This document shows, in pieces, positions 17,897 to 25,152 of a stretch of DNA of 64,000 bases; position 1 is the stretch's first letter; the number at the start of each line of letters is the position of its first letter. Made by a program: the position numbers and the translations under genes. Source of the stretch: Candidatus Sulfopaludibacter sp. SbA3 (GTDB taxonomy: Bacteria; Acidobacteriota; Terriglobia; Bryobacterales; Bryobacteraceae); the NCBI GenBank assembly GCA_945890485.1, contig CAMDCN010000020.1:1-64000 (forward strand), read 5' to 3'. The notes under the pieces are model-generated. The model was not told the origin of the DNA. It did not search any database and saw only the letters and a program-made list of their open reading frames with translations.

Positions 17897-18124
17897 ATGG
17901 AATTGCAGAACCAGGATGAGTTGAAAGCACATCTGATGGCGACGAGCGAGGAGTTTCGGCTGCTGGCTCAGAAACACGCCGAACTGGACCGGCGCGTAAC
18001 GCAGATGGAGAGTCAGGAATTTCTCTCCGACCAGGAGCAGCTCGAAGAAGCACGCCTTAAAAAGTTGAAGCTGTATGTGAAGGACCTGATGAACGAGAAG
18101 CTGCACGGTGTCTTGACGACATAG
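17897..18124 (+). CDS. DUF465 (YdcH-like) small coiled-coil protein
   Basis: A 75-residue helical protein. AGGAGG at 17881-17886 lies 10 bases before the chosen ATG at 17897, which is preferred to the upstream in-frame TTG at 17870. The sequence (LLAQKHAELDRRVTQMESQE, ARLKKLKLYVKDLMNEKL) fits the DUF465/YdcH fold of two antiparallel helices. The function of the family is unknown. It converges on the acidic-tailed protein at 18127 with only 2 bases between the stops. Confidence 0.85.
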   Translation: MELQNQDELKAHLMATSEEFRLLAQKHAELDRRVTQMESQEFLSDQEQLEEARLKKLKLYVKDLMNEKLHGVLTT

Positions 18125-18126
18125 CG

Positions 18127-18540
18127 CTACTCCTCCTCTTCGCCTTCTCCGCCCTCTTCGCCCCCGCCTTCGCCGTCACCTTCTCCCTCCCCGGAGGTGC
18201 CGGCGCCGGCGCCGGTGACCCAGGCGACGAAGCCTTTAGCGGTGTGCTTGGCGAGATTGCTCCCGAATGCCACAGATCCGGTAACGATGGCAGAGGCCAG
18301 GTTTCCAAGGAAGCTACTGCCTGAGGAGGCGGGAGAGCCAGAGTCGGAGTAGACGGTCGGCGAGCCACCATCCGACAACAGAATGCTCCTGATACCTTCA
18401 GCGGCACGGAGCTGGATCGTCCGGTTGTACTTCCGGTAGCGGCCAGAGAGGATGTTCCGGCACGTTTTGGTTTGTAGGCCGGTCCGGACGGCGAGCCGAT
18501 AGCTGAGATGTTCCTTAAGGGCGGGTGGGAGTGCGGTCAT
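18127..18540 (-). CDS. Unknown protein with extreme acidic Gly/Glu tail
   Basis: A 137-residue protein. The N-terminal 55 residues (LKEHLSYRLAVRTGLQTKTC, RTIQLRAAEGIRSILLSDGG) are helical and basic, and could be a small nucleic-acid-binding fold. The middle (SSGSSFLGNLASAIVTGSVAF) is hydrophobic. The last 22 residues consist almost only of Glu and Gly with one Asp. It starts 33 bases after the HTTM-DCC gene stop, so it may be the last gene of that operon. No family recognised. Confidence 0.55.
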   Translation of the reverse strand: MTALPPALKEHLSYRLAVRTGLQTKTCRNILSGRYRKYNRTIQLRAAEGIRSILLSDGGSPTVYSDSGSPASSGSSFLGNLASAIVTGSVAFGSNLAKHTAKGFVAWVTGAGAGTSGEGEGDGEGGGEEGGEGEEEE

Positions 18541-18573
18541 GCACAGGAACTCGGAATTGGCGCCGCAACGGGC

Positions 18574-19719
18574 TCAAGACGGGGGACGATTAGGCAGGGC
18601 GCAGGTCTGGTCGCCGAAGCGATGGCGATTGCGGGCGACCCAACGATACACCGCCTCTCCGGCCGGGTTCGACACGGGCGTCAGGAAGAGCAGCAGAGCG
18701 ATGACGGCAGGCCGGGGGGCCAGAACGATCGCGGCGAGAGCGGCGTACCAGAAGATCGGGAGCCACACGATCATCGCCCGGAATGCGGTATAACCATGGC
18801 GGATGGTCCCGCCGGAAACCGTGTACATCGCGTTGGCGAGAGTTTCGCGGGTAAGCCCCCAGCGGTCGCCGATGTTGGTTTGCTGAGGTACCCAGTGGAA
18901 GATACCGTCCCAGTCGAACCGGTTGAGACGGTCCTTCGTTTGCGCGCAAAAGCCGCATTCGCCGTCCCAGATGACCGTGATGGGCTCCTTCGGCCACTCG
19001 ACGAAGGCGAGTAGCGCGATCTGAGAGGCGAAGAAGAAGAGCGTGAACGTTTGGCCGGTAAAGAGCAGGAGACCGCACTGAAAGAGCGCGGAGATCCAGA
19101 TAGCGGGCCAGGCGAAGCGGCGGAAGAGAATGAGAACGGCCAACGCAAGTTCGGCGGCGATGGTAACCCAACAGAAGAGCTTGCCGAGGACGAGGGGCGG
19201 CAGCAGCGGCGCGGCCCAAAGGTAGAACGGGTTTTCTAGTCGCGCCCCGGCCCAATGGTGGAAGAACTGGCCGGAGTGCCAGTCCGGGTCGAGCGCTTTG
19301 TTCAACCCGGCGCCAAAGTAGAGAATCGCCACTTGCCAGCGGAGCAGGCGGAGATCGCCGGCGGCGGCGAGAAGCAAGAGCAGCGCCGTGAACGCTTTGT
19401 TGTTGCCGTAGTAAGCCCGGGAGCTAACGACGGCCATCAGCAACGCCGCACCCGTGACGAAAGCGGCGAGACGGAGGCGCGTCGAAAAGAGAATAGCCAA
19501 CGACCCCAGGACGACCGTGGTCTGCAGCGTCCGCTGAAAAGGAACACCGGGGAGCTCTTCGAGGAAGGGCAGGAACGAAAGAAAAGGCGTCTGGAAGTGC
19601 TGGACGTGCCAAGTGAATAGCAGGGTCAACGCGAGCAGGCGGCATATCAGCACCGTCTGCGGCGGCAGGTCAATGCCGGTAAGCCGGAACGGTCGGGTTA
19701 GGGCCGCGGGTATTGCCAT
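18574..19719 (-). CDS. HTTM membrane domain fused to DCC thiol-oxidoreductase domain
   Basis: A 381-residue protein. Residues about 20-240 hold several transmembrane helices with an HTTM (vitamin K-dependent carboxylase-like) pattern (LLALTLLFTWHVQHF, AILYFGAGLNKALDPDWHSG). Residues about 247-340 are a DCC (DUF393) domain with the redox motif WDGECGFC (251-258, Cys255 and Cys258). A further transmembrane segment follows. The two domains occur as separate neighbours in some bacteria. I infer a membrane thiol-redox protein. Its start overlaps the one-TM protein gene by 22 bases, and the YedY-like molybdoenzyme is upstream in the same operon. Confidence 0.8.
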   Translation of the reverse strand: MAIPAALTRPFRLTGIDLPPQTVLICRLLALTLLFTWHVQHFQTPFLSFLPFLEELPGVPFQRTLQTTVVLGSLAILFSTRLRLAAFVTGAALLMAVVSSRAYYGNNKAFTALLLLLAAAGDLRLLRWQVAILYFGAGLNKALDPDWHSGQFFHHWAGARLENPFYLWAAPLLPPLVLGKLFCWVTIAAELALAVLILFRRFAWPAIWISALFQCGLLLFTGQTFTLFFFASQIALLAFVEWPKEPITVIWDGECGFCAQTKDRLNRFDWDGIFHWVPQQTNIGDRWGLTRETLANAMYTVSGGTIRHGYTAFRAMIVWLPIFWYAALAAIVLAPRPAVIALLLFLTPVSNPAGEAVYRWVARNRHRFGDQTCALPNRPPS

Positions 19720-20048
19720 ATGTCTTCCGGGCCGCCGTTGATGCTGTAGGTCACCGTGACGCGGCTGCGCCCGGCGGGTTCGAGCTTGCGCTCGGCGCGC
19801 TCGATTAAGTCGAAGAGGTGATGGGCGCTACGGTTGTCCGTGCCTTCGGCGGGCCGGCGGTAGCGACGGCGGATCTGCGTCTCCGTCAAGCCTTCGCCGC
19901 CAATAGAGACCCCGATCCGATACTGTGTCTGCTGATCGAAGGGGGCCCAGCAGAAGTAGCGGAGCGGAGTGAAACGGGAATAGGCAATGGCGCCGAGCTG
20001 AGCGGCGAGTAGTAGAACACCGAGATAAAACGGCAGCCTACCAGCCAA
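19698..20048 (-). CDS. Small one-TM protein coupled to YedY-like gene
   Basis: A 116-residue protein starting with TTG at 20048, chosen because GGAGG lies 5 bases upstream on the minus strand and translation runs straight into a hydrophobic N-terminus. Residues 5-22 are a transmembrane or signal segment (LPFYLGVLLLAAQLGAIAYS). The rest is a soluble extracytoplasmic domain (YRIGVSIGGEGLTETQIRRR, VTVTYSINGGPEDIWQYPRP). It overlaps the molybdoenzyme gene by 11 bases and the HTTM-DCC gene by 22 bases. I do not recognise a family. Confidence 0.65.
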   Translation of the reverse strand: MAGRLPFYLGVLLLAAQLGAIAYSRFTPLRYFCWAPFDQQTQYRIGVSIGGEGLTETQIRRRYRRPAEGTDNRSAHHLFDLIERAERKLEPAGRSRVTVTYSINGGPEDIWQYPRP

Positions 20049-20637
20049 AGCGCTCCTCCGTCCACGGGTCGCCGTGCATATGGTAGCCGTTGCGCTCCCA
20101 AAAGCCGGCGCGGTCGGCGGAGAGGAACTCGAGAGCCCGGAGCCACTTCGCGGACTTCCACGCGTAGAGCAGCGGCACCACGAGGCGAGCCGGCGCGCCA
20201 TGTTCGAGCGTCAGCGGTTCGCCATCATGCGTCAGGGCGACAAGGGCGTCCGCAGCCAGGAAATCGCCAATCGGAAGGTTCGTGGTCCAGGAGCCGTCGT
20301 AGCCATGCGCCAGCACGTGTGTGCATTCGGGCTTCACGCCGCCGGCGAGTTCGACGAGATGGCGCGTGGAGACGCCTTCCCAGAGGTTATCGAGGCGCGA
20401 CCAGCGCGTGACGCAGTGGAAATCAGAATGAACTTTGACGCGGGGAAGGGCGAGGAACTGTTCCCAGTCGAAGCTCACCTCCTGATTGACGAGTCTCGTC
20501 AGCGTGAGAGTCCAGCGGGAGGCGTCGAGGTCGGGCGGGCCGAAGGCATCCAGCACTGGCCATTTGACGGTTTGGGATTGGCCGGGAGGGATGCGATTGG
20601 CGCGGCGGGTATCGGGGGAGATGATGACGTCGTCCAC
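20038..20637 (-). CDS. Sulfite oxidase-like (YedY-fold) molybdopterin oxidoreductase
   Basis: A 199-residue protein of the oxidoreductase molybdopterin-binding (SUOX) family without a signal peptide. The start is GTG at 20637, where conservation begins (SPDTRRANRIPPGQSQT); the frame extends upstream but is Pro/Arg-rich there. The conserved Mo-ligand cysteine is in HSDFHCVTRWSRLDN. APARLVVPLLYAWKSAKWLR is the C-terminal cofactor segment. The physiological substrate is unknown; stand-alone cytosolic members are called sulfite oxidase-like. It heads an operon with the one-TM protein and the HTTM-DCC protein. Confidence 0.85.
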   Translation of the reverse strand: MDDVIISPDTRRANRIPPGQSQTVKWPVLDAFGPPDLDASRWTLTLTRLVNQEVSFDWEQFLALPRVKVHSDFHCVTRWSRLDNLWEGVSTRHLVELAGGVKPECTHVLAHGYDGSWTTNLPIGDFLAADALVALTHDGEPLTLEHGAPARLVVPLLYAWKSAKWLRALEFLSADRAGFWERNGYHMHGDPWTEERFGW

Positions 20638-20699
20638 TGCTACTATGATGCCGAAAAAATGGCGAGAGGATGCGAGAGAGATTTGCACTTCCCAGGTGC

Positions 20700-21146
20700 A
20701 TGCGCGTAATGGCTTTGATCGTCTGGGTAGGATTGGCGCTGGCCGGGGGGCCGGGGGGCCGGGTCGAGTACATCGGAGGAACGGTGGCCGAACTAAAAGA
20801 GAAGGCGGACGCCCGGATGGATACGGCCGACGCGGCGACACTGGTGGTGCAGTTTAAAAAGCAGTCGTTGACGGTGCCGTTTGAGCGGATCAACCAGTTG
20901 GAGTACGGGCAGAAGGTGGACCGCCGGTATCTCTCGGCGGTCCTGGTGTCGCCAATCTTCCTATTGGCAAAAACGCGCAAACACTTCCTAACCGTAGGCT
21001 ACGAAGACGCTGAAGGCCGGCAGCAGGCGATGATCTTCCGGGTGGAGAAGGGCGACGTGCGGGCGCTGCTCGTGAGCCTGGAGGCGCGGACGGGCCGGAA
21101 GGTCACCTTTCAGGATGAAGAGGCGCGGAAGGCGGGTAAAGGATGA
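20700..21146 (+). CDS. Secreted protein of unknown function
   Basis: A 148-residue protein. ATG at 20700 gives an N-terminal signal peptide (MRVMALIVWVGLALAGG). The body includes VEYIGGTVAELKEKADARMD, TLVVQFKKQSLTVPFERINQ and FLTVGYEDAEGRQQAMIFRV. It resembles a pleckstrin-like or RHO-like small beta domain that appears in acidobacterial secreted proteins. It ends by ATGA overlap with the next gene. Function unknown. Confidence 0.65.
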   Translation: MRVMALIVWVGLALAGGPGGRVEYIGGTVAELKEKADARMDTADAATLVVQFKKQSLTVPFERINQLEYGQKVDRRYLSAVLVSPIFLLAKTRKHFLTVGYEDAEGRQQAMIFRVEKGDVRALLVSLEARTGRKVTFQDEEARKAGKG

Positions 21147-21688
21147 GACTTGTTCTGTTCTTCTTGGCAGCCAGTCTGCACGGCGAGGATCTGCTGGAGG
21201 TGAAGCGGATCTGCGTCGAAAAACTCAATGGCGGCGATACGGCCGGTCACATGCGAGACATGATCATCACCGCGATTCAGGCCACGAAATTGTTTCAATT
21301 GACGGAAAACCCGGAGCGCGCGGACGCGATTCTGCGCGGGTCGGCCGAGGACCTGATCTTCACCGATACGTTCCAGACGAGCGAAGGCATCTCCGCACGG
21401 ACGAGCATCGGGGCGGGAAGCAACCGGAGCACGATGCTGGGCCGCGGGATTGGCGCGCAGGTCGGCGACAACGAGTCGCAGCGTATTGTCGAGCGAAAAC
21501 ATGAGGCAACCGCCTCGGTTCGGCTAGTGACTTCGGAAGGTGACGTAATCTGGTCGACCACCCAGGAGTCGTTGGGCGGAAAGTTCAAAGGCGCGGCGGC
21601 CGACGTCGCGGAGAAGGTGGCCAAACGGTTGGCCGAGGACTATTTGAAGGCTAGAGGTGGACCCGCACCAGCTTCCGCTGCGAAGTAG
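21143..21688 (+). CDS. Secreted protein of unknown function
   Basis: A 181-residue protein starting at the ATGA that overlaps the previous stop. A short signal peptide (LVLFFLAASLHG) is followed by LLEVKRICVEKLNGGDTAGH, then a region (AIQATKLFQLTENPERADAI, VRLVTSEGDVIWSTTQESLG) with the form of the CsgG/FlgO-like or DUF4136-type envelope domains. It converges on the DUF167 gene and overlaps it by 38 bases. Family assignment is tentative. Confidence 0.65.
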   Translation: MRLVLFFLAASLHGEDLLEVKRICVEKLNGGDTAGHMRDMIITAIQATKLFQLTENPERADAILRGSAEDLIFTDTFQTSEGISARTSIGAGSNRSTMLGRGIGAQVGDNESQRIVERKHEATASVRLVTSEGDVIWSTTQESLGGKFKGAAADVAEKVAKRLAEDYLKARGGPAPASAAK

Positions 21689-21875
21689 CGCCGGAGAGGA
21701 TTTCGACAGCGGACTGGGGGACGCCGTAATGGCCGGCGAGAAAGGCGATCAGCGCCGCGTTCGCCTTGCCGTCTTCGGGCACGGCCTTGAGCTTGATCTT
21801 CACGGTACCATCGGCCATTTCGCCGGCGAACTCCGTGCGGGGGCTGCGCGGAATTACTTTGAGCCTAAGGTCCAT
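21651..21875 (-). CDS. DUF167 (YggU-like) protein
   Basis: A 74-residue small basic protein starting at ATG 21875. KVIPRSPRTEFAGEMADGTV, LKAVPEDGKANAALIAFLAG and SAVEILSGATSQRKLVRV match the DUF167/YggU family, which has an RNA-binding-like alpha/beta fold and unknown function. Its start lies 22 bases inside the preceding receiver-fusion gene, and its end overlaps the convergent secreted-protein gene by 38 bases. Confidence 0.9.
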   Translation of the reverse strand: MDLRLKVIPRSPRTEFAGEMADGTVKIKLKAVPEDGKANAALIAFLAGHYGVPQSAVEILSGATSQRKLVRVHL

Positions 21876-23374
21876 GACCACGCTTCGCCGACGCCAAGTT
21901 GAATCGGCGCGTGGGCGCCGGAAGTGAAGAACGATTCGGCGGGAAGCATGTCGGGCCGCAGGAAGAAGGCCTTGCCGAGCGAAGGGATTTCGCAGCGGCC
22001 CAGTTGCTTGGCGCGGTCGGCGGCGAGGCATTGGATGCCGATCTCGGCCACGTCCCTCGCTGTTGTACCGGGGGGCAACTCGATCGTGGTGCGAACCCAG
22101 CCATCGCGTTCAATGGCCGCGCCGGGGACGCCGAGATGGGACATCCGCCATTTGGGTTCGTTTCGTAATTTCACCATCGCGGCTACCCGCGAGAGTTGAT
22201 TCTTTACGGCGAACTCAAGGTAGAGATAGTTGCGCGGGTCGGAAATGTCTTCCCCCCGCTCCGTGCCGAAGGGGCGGAGCTTGCCTTCGCGAATGAGCTC
22301 CTTGGTCATGGCTTGCCAGGTGAAGGGCGCCTGATCCATCACGGATTCGCGAGAGGCGGACTGAAGCTCAACGAGCGTGGCGGCTGGTTGGTAGCGCACG
22401 GCGGAGGGCCCTTCTCCGGCGACCATATTGTTGTCCGTCACCGGCATCAGGAGCGGATGGCTGTCTTCAAACGGCCCCGTGAATACCAGATCTTTATGGC
22501 CACGGCCCTGGATGATCGCCTTTTCCTTCGACCTATCGGGGCGGAAATAAACCTTGTAGACGAACTCGATGTCGGTCGTCCGGCCCCAGCGGGCCATCAG
22601 GAAACGGGTGGACGTTCCGCCGTCTTCGTTCGAAAAGATTACGGAGTATTGGAGGACCTTTTGCCCGTTCTCGCGGAGCCACTCGGCGTAGGTCAGCAGC
22701 GGGACGTCAGTGAACTTGCCGATGGCGTTCTTGCGTTCGAAAAGCACCGGCGTATGGAGGTGGAGCGGATCGGCTGTTGTGGATAGTTGAATGGTGGCGC
22801 CAGCCAGCGTGACCTCGTGGCGGCCAGCGGGAAGGCGGCCCAGGAAGATGGTCTGCCGCGGAGCGACGAGCGGAAGTTGGAGTTTGGGTTGGCCGTTCAG
22901 CAGTAGGGCGGCGATCTTCGGCTGGGTCTCCCAATCCGACACGGGAGCCGATATCTCGGCGAGAACTTCGGCCGGTTCCTTCAGATTGATCGTGGCGGCA
23001 GTGAGCGGCAAGAGGAAGAAGAGCAGGCATGCCGAGAGGCGGGCGATCAGATGGATGAGCTCGGGGGTGTGGACGGGCTTGGCGAGGACGGCATCGACAT
23101 CGGGCGCATTCGCGAGGTCGGCGGTCCAACCGGAAAGGACGACGATGCGAGGGATCGGCGAGAGGGCGCGCAGCGCGGTAATGAGGGCGATGCCATCGGC
23201 CGTGCGGGGGAGACGAAGATCCATCACCACGAGCGATGGCTGGTGCTCCTTCGCCAGCGCCAAGGCATGAGTATGGGAGGCCGCGCCGTAGACCTCATGC
23301 CCGGCCTGTTCGAGGATGAGCGTACGGATCTCTAGCTGATCGGGATCATCCTCGACGAGGAGCAGTTTAGACAT
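21854..23374 (-). CDS. Response-regulator receiver domain fused to TM and extracytoplasmic domain
   Basis: A 506-residue protein with an unusual order. Residues 1-112 are a full receiver domain (LLLVEDDPDQLEIRTLIL; phospho-acceptor Asp52 in LVVMDLRLP; Lys99 in VLAKP). Residues about 113-128 are a hydrophobic segment (ACLLFFLLPLTAATIN) that looks like a transmembrane or signal-type helix. Residues 130-506 form a beta-rich domain of unknown family (FLGRLPAGRHEVTLAGATI, GWVRTTIELPPGTTARDVAE). No in-frame ATG or GTG is present near the junction. The gene follows the small FxLYD-like gene by 3 bases and overlaps the DUF167 gene. Either a real membrane-anchored receiver or two former genes joined in frame. 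Confidence 0.75.
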   Translation of the reverse strand: MSKLLLVEDDPDQLEIRTLILEQAGHEVYGAASHTHALALAKEHQPSLVVMDLRLPRTADGIALITALRALSPIPRIVVLSGWTADLANAPDVDAVLAKPVHTPELIHLIARLSACLLFFLLPLTAATINLKEPAEVLAEISAPVSDWETQPKIAALLLNGQPKLQLPLVAPRQTIFLGRLPAGRHEVTLAGATIQLSTTADPLHLHTPVLFERKNAIGKFTDVPLLTYAEWLRENGQKVLQYSVIFSNEDGGTSTRFLMARWGRTTDIEFVYKVYFRPDRSKEKAIIQGRGHKDLVFTGPFEDSHPLLMPVTDNNMVAGEGPSAVRYQPAATLVELQSASRESVMDQAPFTWQAMTKELIREGKLRPFGTERGEDISDPRNYLYLEFAVKNQLSRVAAMVKLRNEPKWRMSHLGVPGAAIERDGWVRTTIELPPGTTARDVAEIGIQCLAADRAKQLGRCEIPSLGKAFFLRPDMLPAESFFTSGAHAPIQLGVGEAWSWTLGSK

Positions 23375-23377
23375 GGG

Positions 23378-23806
23378 CTATTCGAATTCGATTTGAGCAA
23401 TCACGAGTTGCGGGAGTGCCTGGTTCCAGCCGGGCGGAAGGTTGTCGAAGGGCAGACGGAAAGACTTGGTTTCGCCGGGAGCCAGACCGCCCTTGCTCTG
23501 GCGCACAATGGCGACGCGTTCGCGAGAGACGGGCTGGCCATAGGGGTCGGCAAAGACGCAGTTGAGCTCGACGAGCTTCAATTTGCGGTCGCCGTTGTTG
23601 GTGATCTTCCCGGTGATCTCGACGACGCGTTGCGAGGCGAAGCTCTCGATGGCCTTCATCTCCACTTCGGCAAGTTGCAGGCTACGGACATACGCCTTGG
23701 CTTCGGGCGTAATGGGTGCGGGACCCACGGCGACCTTGGGCTGGGAGAGATACCAATAGGCCGCGCCGCCGAAGACGAGCACGATGAGAGCGACAATCTT
23801 GATCAT
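23378..23806 (-). CDS. One-TM protein with FxLYD-like beta domain
   Basis: A 142-residue protein. Residues 3-20 are a transmembrane helix (KIVALIVLVFGGAAYWYL). Residues about 50-140 form a beta sandwich typical of FxLYD/DUF3426-like domains (VVEITGKITNNGDRKLKLVE, PGETKSFRLPFDNLPPGWN). ATG overlaps the PmbA stop by 4 bases. It is an extracytoplasmic accessory protein of unknown role, cotranscribed with pmbA and the receiver-fusion gene. Confidence 0.75.
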   Translation of the reverse strand: MIKIVALIVLVFGGAAYWYLSQPKVAVGPAPITPEAKAYVRSLQLAEVEMKAIESFASQRVVEITGKITNNGDRKLKLVELNCVFADPYGQPVSRERVAIVRQSKGGLAPGETKSFRLPFDNLPPGWNQALPQLVIAQIEFE

Positions 23807-25152
23807 TGGACCCCGCTGATGGTCATGCCCCCGATGGCGACGGTGGGCGCGGAGGTGGATCCGCGGAACTCCAAATCATTGCCAATGTAGAGGATGTTTT
23901 TCAGCATCTCGCTCAGGTTACCAGCAACCGTGACTTCGGCAACAGGGTAGGTGAGCTCACCATTTTCAATCCACAGCCCGCACGCGCCGCGCGAGTAATC
24001 GCCGTTGACCGTGTTGACGCCCTGACCGATCAACTCCGTGATGAACAAGCCGGTGCCGACCGCTTTCAGAATCTCGTCCGAGGTCATCGTACCCGCTTCC
24101 AGATACAGATTGCCGTGGCCCGTGCCGGGGCTGCCTGTAAGGCCGCGGGAGGCGTTGCCGGTGGTCTTAAGGCTGAGCTTCCGGGCGGTATAGGTATGGA
24201 GCAGATAAGTCTTCAGAACGCCGTTTTCAATGATGAGATTACGGCGGCCAGGCACGCCCTCATCGTCGAACGGCGAGGAACCGAATAGGCCCGGAATGGT
24301 CGGGTCATCGACGATCGTGACGGTAGGGGCAGCAACCAGCTGATCGATCTTGTCGAGCAGGAATGAGCTTTTGCGATAGATAGCGTCGCCGGTAACCGCG
24401 CCGAAGACATGGCCAACCAGCGAGCGGGCAACGCGCGGATCGAGCACGATGGTCGCCTGCTGCGTGGGGATCTTGCGCGCGCCGAGGCGTCGCAGCACCC
24501 GCTCGGCGGCAACCCGCCCGATGTGCTCCGGCGATTCCAGCGTCGTGTGGTCACGGCCGATGGAGTACCAGTAATCGCGCTCCATCCGGTCGCCGGATTT
24601 GGCGACGGGGACGGCGGACAGCGAGCAACTCGTCGAGCGATAGCTGCCGAGGAAGCCGCGCGAGTTCGCGAAGACTCGAGTGCCGGAGTGCGAGTCGAAC
24701 GATGCACCGTCAGAGTTCGTAATGCGCGGATCTAAGCTGAGCGCGGCCTTTTCGGCGCGTTTGGCGAGTTCAATCTTCTCGGCCGTAGACAACGTCAGGT
24801 CCGATGCCAAGCCAAGATCGGCCGTAAGCTGGCCGAGTTCGGTCGCGTCGGGCAGGCCGGCGTACGGGTCAGGCTCCGTGATCCGGGCGATGTCGATAGC
24901 GCTGGCGACCATCTGCCGGATGCCCTCCGGAGTCAGATCCGAAGTGTACGAGGATCCCTGTTTCTGGCCCAGGAGCACGCGAAGGCCGGCGCCACAGGAA
25001 TCGGCTTCCTTCAGTTTTTCGACTTCGCCAAGCCGGACAGAGACGGAGAATTCACTACCGTCGGAGATGGTGCATTCGGCGTCGGTGGCGCCGAGGGCGA
25101 GGGCTTGCTGCACGGCAGACGCGGCCGCGGCGCGGAGCTGTTCTTCGGTCAT
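23803..25152 (-). CDS. pmbA: PmbA/TldD-family metalloprotease partner (TldE)
   Basis: A 449-residue TldE-like protein. It lacks the HExxxH catalytic motif and matches the PmbA/TldE half of the TldD-TldE heterodimer. Family blocks include GTRVFANSRGFLGSYRS and TGSPGTGHGNLYLEAG, and GACGLWIENGELTYPVAEVT lies near the C-terminus. TldD/TldE is a peptidase that degrades unfolded peptides and, in some hosts, matures antibiotic peptides. It begins one base from the tldD stop (TAATG). Confidence 0.93.
   Translation of the reverse strand: MTEEQLRAAAASAVQQALALGATDAECTISDGSEFSVSVRLGEVEKLKEADSCGAGLRVLLGQKQGSSYTSDLTPEGIRQMVASAIDIARITEPDPYAGLPDATELGQLTADLGLASDLTLSTAEKIELAKRAEKAALSLDPRITNSDGASFDSHSGTRVFANSRGFLGSYRSTSCSLSAVPVAKSGDRMERDYWYSIGRDHTTLESPEHIGRVAAERVLRRLGARKIPTQQATIVLDPRVARSLVGHVFGAVTGDAIYRKSSFLLDKIDQLVAAPTVTIVDDPTIPGLFGSSPFDDEGVPGRRNLIIENGVLKTYLLHTYTARKLSLKTTGNASRGLTGSPGTGHGNLYLEAGTMTSDEILKAVGTGLFITELIGQGVNTVNGDYSRGACGLWIENGELTYPVAEVTVAGNLSEMLKNILYIGNDLEFRGSTSAPTVAIGGMTISGVQ

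Noticed and set aside
20638-20841. Upstream extension of the molybdoenzyme frame
   Set aside because: The first 68 residues are Pro/Arg-rich and not conserved, and they overlap the promoter region and start of the divergent secreted-protein gene. GTG at 20637 is the better start.
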